A stretch of DNA of 6,803 bases from an uncultured Christensenellaceae bacterium (GTDB lineage Bacteria; Bacillota; Clostridia; Christensenellales; MGBC116941): the NCBI GenBank assembly GCA_910585035.1, contig CAJUEF010000011.1:4318-11120 (forward strand), written 5' to 3'. The notes below the pieces were generated by a model. It worked only from the letters and a program-made list of their open reading frames with translations. It searched no databases and was not told the origin of the DNA. Position numbers and translations under genes: made by a program. Within the stretch, counting starts at the first letter, position 1, and each line of letters begins with the position of its first letter. Positions 5,476 through 6,803 of the stretch are shown here, piece after piece.

Positions 5476-6130
5476 TTTCCTTTTCTCCCTGCACTATATA
5501 ATCCACATATATAAATGGAATATGAATACTTTCCATATCAATTTCACCGCATTCAACAATGTTAGTAGCTTCCACGATAACAACGTCGCTCGCCATTGCC
5601 ATTGCGATATTATAATTCTTTTCAGCGCCTTTTAAAAGCACGTTTCCTGCTTTGTCAACAGTATGTGCGCCAATTATGGTAACATCACCTCGTATTGGTT
5701 TTTCCAGCAGATACTCTTCACCGTCAACAGCTATTTTTTCCTTGCCTTCTTCCATAAGAGTGCCTATACCAACTTTTGTCAAAAATCCTCCAATGCCGCT
5801 GCCGCCGCATCTTATTCTGCGGATAAAAGTTCCCTGGGCTACAAATTCCACATCTATTTCATTATTTATAACCTGGCTCACGGTGCACTCGTTTGTGCCA
5901 ATATGGGTCACCTGAAGCTTGCTGCACATTTTATTGGCAATAAGCTTGCCTATTCCTTTATTGGAAAAGGCTGTATCCGCCGTAACAATATGCAGGTCGT
6001 GCATTGATTTTTTAATCATTTCTTCTATAATAAGGTTAGGTCCGCCAAGACCAAGAAAACCGCCAATTAAAAACTTTTTATCGGGCGTTATATACTTAAA
6101 CGCTTCATCCATAGTGATGACTTTATTCAT
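5465..6130 (-). CDS. 3-oxoacid/butyrate-acetoacetate CoA-transferase, alpha subunit (AtoD/CtfA-like)
   Basis: Alpha subunit (221 aa) that binds CoA and pairs with the overlapping beta-subunit gene. Features in order are a Gly-rich loop IGGFLGLGGP (22-31), VAQGTFIRRIRCGGSGIGGFL (97-117, where relatives have QGTLAERIRAGGAG), VGIGT (120-124), EKIAVDGEEYLLEKP (131-145), a DKAGNVLLKG segment and the C-terminal VECGEIDMESIHIPFIYVDYIV. Length and motif order are normal. The start at 6130 is preceded by AGGAGAGG with 6 nt spacing. It is the first gene of the five-gene run and lies behind a good sigma-A-type promoter and a palindrome-bearing leader of about 80 nt. The context suggests a role in fermentative acid or amino-acid breakdown, but no other pathway gene is present in the window. 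Confidence 0.94.
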   Translation of the reverse strand: MNKVITMDEAFKYITPDKKFLIGGFLGLGGPNLIIEEMIKKSMHDLHIVTADTAFSNKGIGKLIANKMCSKLQVTHIGTNECTVSQVINNEIDVEFVAQGTFIRRIRCGGSGIGGFLTKVGIGTLMEEGKEKIAVDGEEYLLEKPIRGDVTIIGAHTVDKAGNVLLKGAEKNYNIAMAMASDVVIVEATNIVECGEIDMESIHIPFIYVDYIVQGEKENGQ

Positions 6131-6148
6131 AATGTTCCTCTCCTATGC

Positions 6149-6176
6149 GGCTATTTATGCTAACCATTTTATAGCC
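6149..6176 (-). promoter_or_regulatory. Leader hairpin before the CoA-transferase genes
   Basis: GGCTAT (6149-6154) and ATAGCC (6171-6176) form a 6-bp stem with a 16-nt loop in the transcribed leader. It ends 5 nt before the AGGAGAGG ribosome-binding site of the alpha subunit. It may affect translation or message stability; there is no T-run, so it is not a terminator. Confidence 0.35.
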
Positions 6177-6200
6177 AAATTGTGTTATTGTGAGCAATTT
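6177..6200. promoter_or_regulatory. Imperfect palindrome, possible Rex-type operator
   Basis: Perfect 6-bp outer arms AAATTG (6177-6182) and CAATTT (6195-6200) enclose 12 bp. The inner 18 bp, TTGTGTTATTGTGAGCAA (6180-6197), match 10 of the 14 specified positions of the redox repressor Rex consensus TTGTTAA-N4-TTAACAA as I remember it. It sits just downstream of the predicted start point near 6210, where a bound repressor could block transcription of the CoA-transferase operon. Confidence 0.35.
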
Positions 6201-6216
6201 AATAAACTTATACACT

Positions 6217-6245
6217 AGTATACCTAAAATACGCAAAGATTTCAA
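6217..6245 (-). promoter_or_regulatory. Sigma-A-type promoter for the CoA-transferase operon
   Basis: On the minus strand TTGAAA (6245-6240) and TATACT (6222-6217) are separated by exactly 17 bp. Each differs from the consensus hexamer by one or two bases. The predicted start point is near 6210, giving a leader of about 80 nt to the ATG at 6130. Confidence 0.7.
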
Positions 6246-6264
6246 GAAATTTTTAATAACACTA

Positions 6265-6293
6265 TTGCATATTTATAATATTTAATTTATAAT
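6265..6293 (+). promoter_or_regulatory. Candidate sigma-A-type promoter for argC
   Basis: TTGCAT (6265-6270), 17 bp, then a perfect TATAAT (6288-6293), with a predicted start near 6300 and a leader of about 20 nt. A second TATAAT at 6274-6279 (with TTTTAA as -35 at 6251-6256) is an alternative. Arginine repressor control would be expected, but I found no convincing ARG box: only an isolated TGCATA half-like element at 6266-6271. Confidence 0.45.
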
Positions 6294-6318
6294 TATAAAA
6301 CGAAAGGATTGATATGGA

Positions 6319-6803
6319 TTGAAAAATATAACAATCATAGGTGCAAGCGGTTATACAGGAGCCGAACTTGTAAGGCTGCTCTATAATCACCCTTATTTTT
6401 CTGTAAAGCATTTGATTTCATCTTCAGGCACAGAAAGCTTTTCAAAGCTATATCCTAGTATGCTTGAAACAACGGATATAAATTTGGAAGAGCTTGATAT
6501 AGAAAAAATTGATAGTGATACAGACGCATATGTAACAGCTCTTCCCCACGGGAAATCAATGGAGATAATAGCAAAGCTTCACTTTGCAACAAAAAAGCCC
6601 ATTGTGGATCTTGGTGCAGATTTCCGTTATAGTGATATTTCTCTTTATGAAGAGTGGTACGGGCTTAAACATACAGCTAAAGATTTGCCCAGTGTATACG
6701 GTCTTTGCGAGCTTAACAGGGACAGGATTGCAAAAGCAAGGCTTGTGGGCAATCCCGGCTGTTATACAACCTGCAGCATACTTGCCATGTCTCCTCTGGT
6801 AGC
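6319..6803 (+). CDS. argC: N-acetyl-gamma-glutamyl-phosphate reductase ArgC, 3'-truncated by window
   Basis: Third step of ornithine/arginine biosynthesis: NADPH-dependent reduction of N-acetylglutamyl-5-phosphate to the semialdehyde in the cytosol. The first 161 codons of a protein usually about 340-350 residues long are present. The Rossmann motif IGASGYTGAEL is at residues 7-17, LPHGKS at 75-80, VDLGADFR at 96-103, and the active-site Cys148 in GNPGCYTT at 144-151. The start is TTG at 6319, with AAAGGA 10 nt upstream. An in-frame TGA at 6310-6312 rules out an earlier start, and a later one would lose the nucleotide-binding loop. The nearby ATG at 6314 is in another frame and stops after two codons. 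The gene is transcribed divergently from the CoA-transferase operon across a 188-bp gap; arginine genes such as argJ or argB may follow outside the window. Confidence 0.95.
   Translation, partial: MKNITIIGASGYTGAELVRLLYNHPYFSVKHLISSSGTESFSKLYPSMLETTDINLEELDIEKIDSDTDAYVTALPHGKSMEIIAKLHFATKKPIVDLGADFRYSDISLYEEWYGLKHTAKDLPSVYGLCELNRDRIAKARLVGNPGCYTTCSILAMSPLV

Noticed and set aside
6244..6318. ArgR operator (ARG box) upstream of argC.
   Set aside because: Only AT-rich half-like elements are present; there is no paired, consensus-like palindrome.
6584..6802. Plus-strand open frame starting at 6584.
   Set aside because: It is out of frame inside argC, whose own frame carries the conserved motifs throughout.

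Overview
The window looks like chromosomal DNA from a low-GC, spore-forming member of the class Clostridia. The base composition is strongly AT-rich, Shine-Dalgarno sites are strong GGAGG or GAGG types, and some starts are TTG. The gene families also fit: a YIEGIA-type membrane module, a YlmC/YmxH sporulation protein next to nrdR and pgeF, and an acetoacetate/butyrate-type CoA-transferase. The genus cannot be fixed from what is visible.

Left edge (1-1075, plus strand): the 3' part of a tyrosine recombinase of the phage or integrative-element type. Its reading frame is already open at the first base, so its N-terminus lies outside the window. Family resemblance stops around the catalytic tyrosine. 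The rest of the frame reads antisense through a short, well-primed Gly/Cys-rich ORF start (905-940, minus) and into the end of the next gene. This looks like an element-chromosome junction (an att end) or a deletion joint.

Region 1036-2676 (minus strand): a tightly overlapping three-gene operon. It encodes a multi-pass membrane protein of about 190 residues, a YIEGIA-family membrane protein, and a 60-residue protein of the type named capping complex subunit for YIEGIA. The biochemistry of this module is poorly known.

Region 2677-3188: a 512-bp gene-free stretch. It holds a tandem array with a 114-bp period (two full copies and one decayed partial copy), a perfect 14-bp hairpin, a 12-bp hairpin and a purine-rich 13-bp tandem repeat. 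A weak terminator for pgeF and a weak promoter for the membrane operon are possible.

Region 3189-6130 (minus strand): a five-gene co-directional run in the order ctfA/atoD-like, ctfB/atoA-like, ylmC/ymxH, nrdR, pgeF. The first two genes overlap and the others are 20-67 bp apart. The run has a good sigma-A-type promoter upstream (TTGAAA-17-TATACT), and the transcribed leader contains a Rex-like imperfect palindrome. Fermentative CoA transfer thus sits in line with sporulation, deoxyribonucleotide-synthesis control and cell-wall editing genes. The CoA-transferase beta subunit has Asp where the family's catalytic Glu normally sits.

Right edge (6319-6803, plus strand): the divergent 5' half of argC (arginine biosynthesis), starting with TTG and cut off by the window end.
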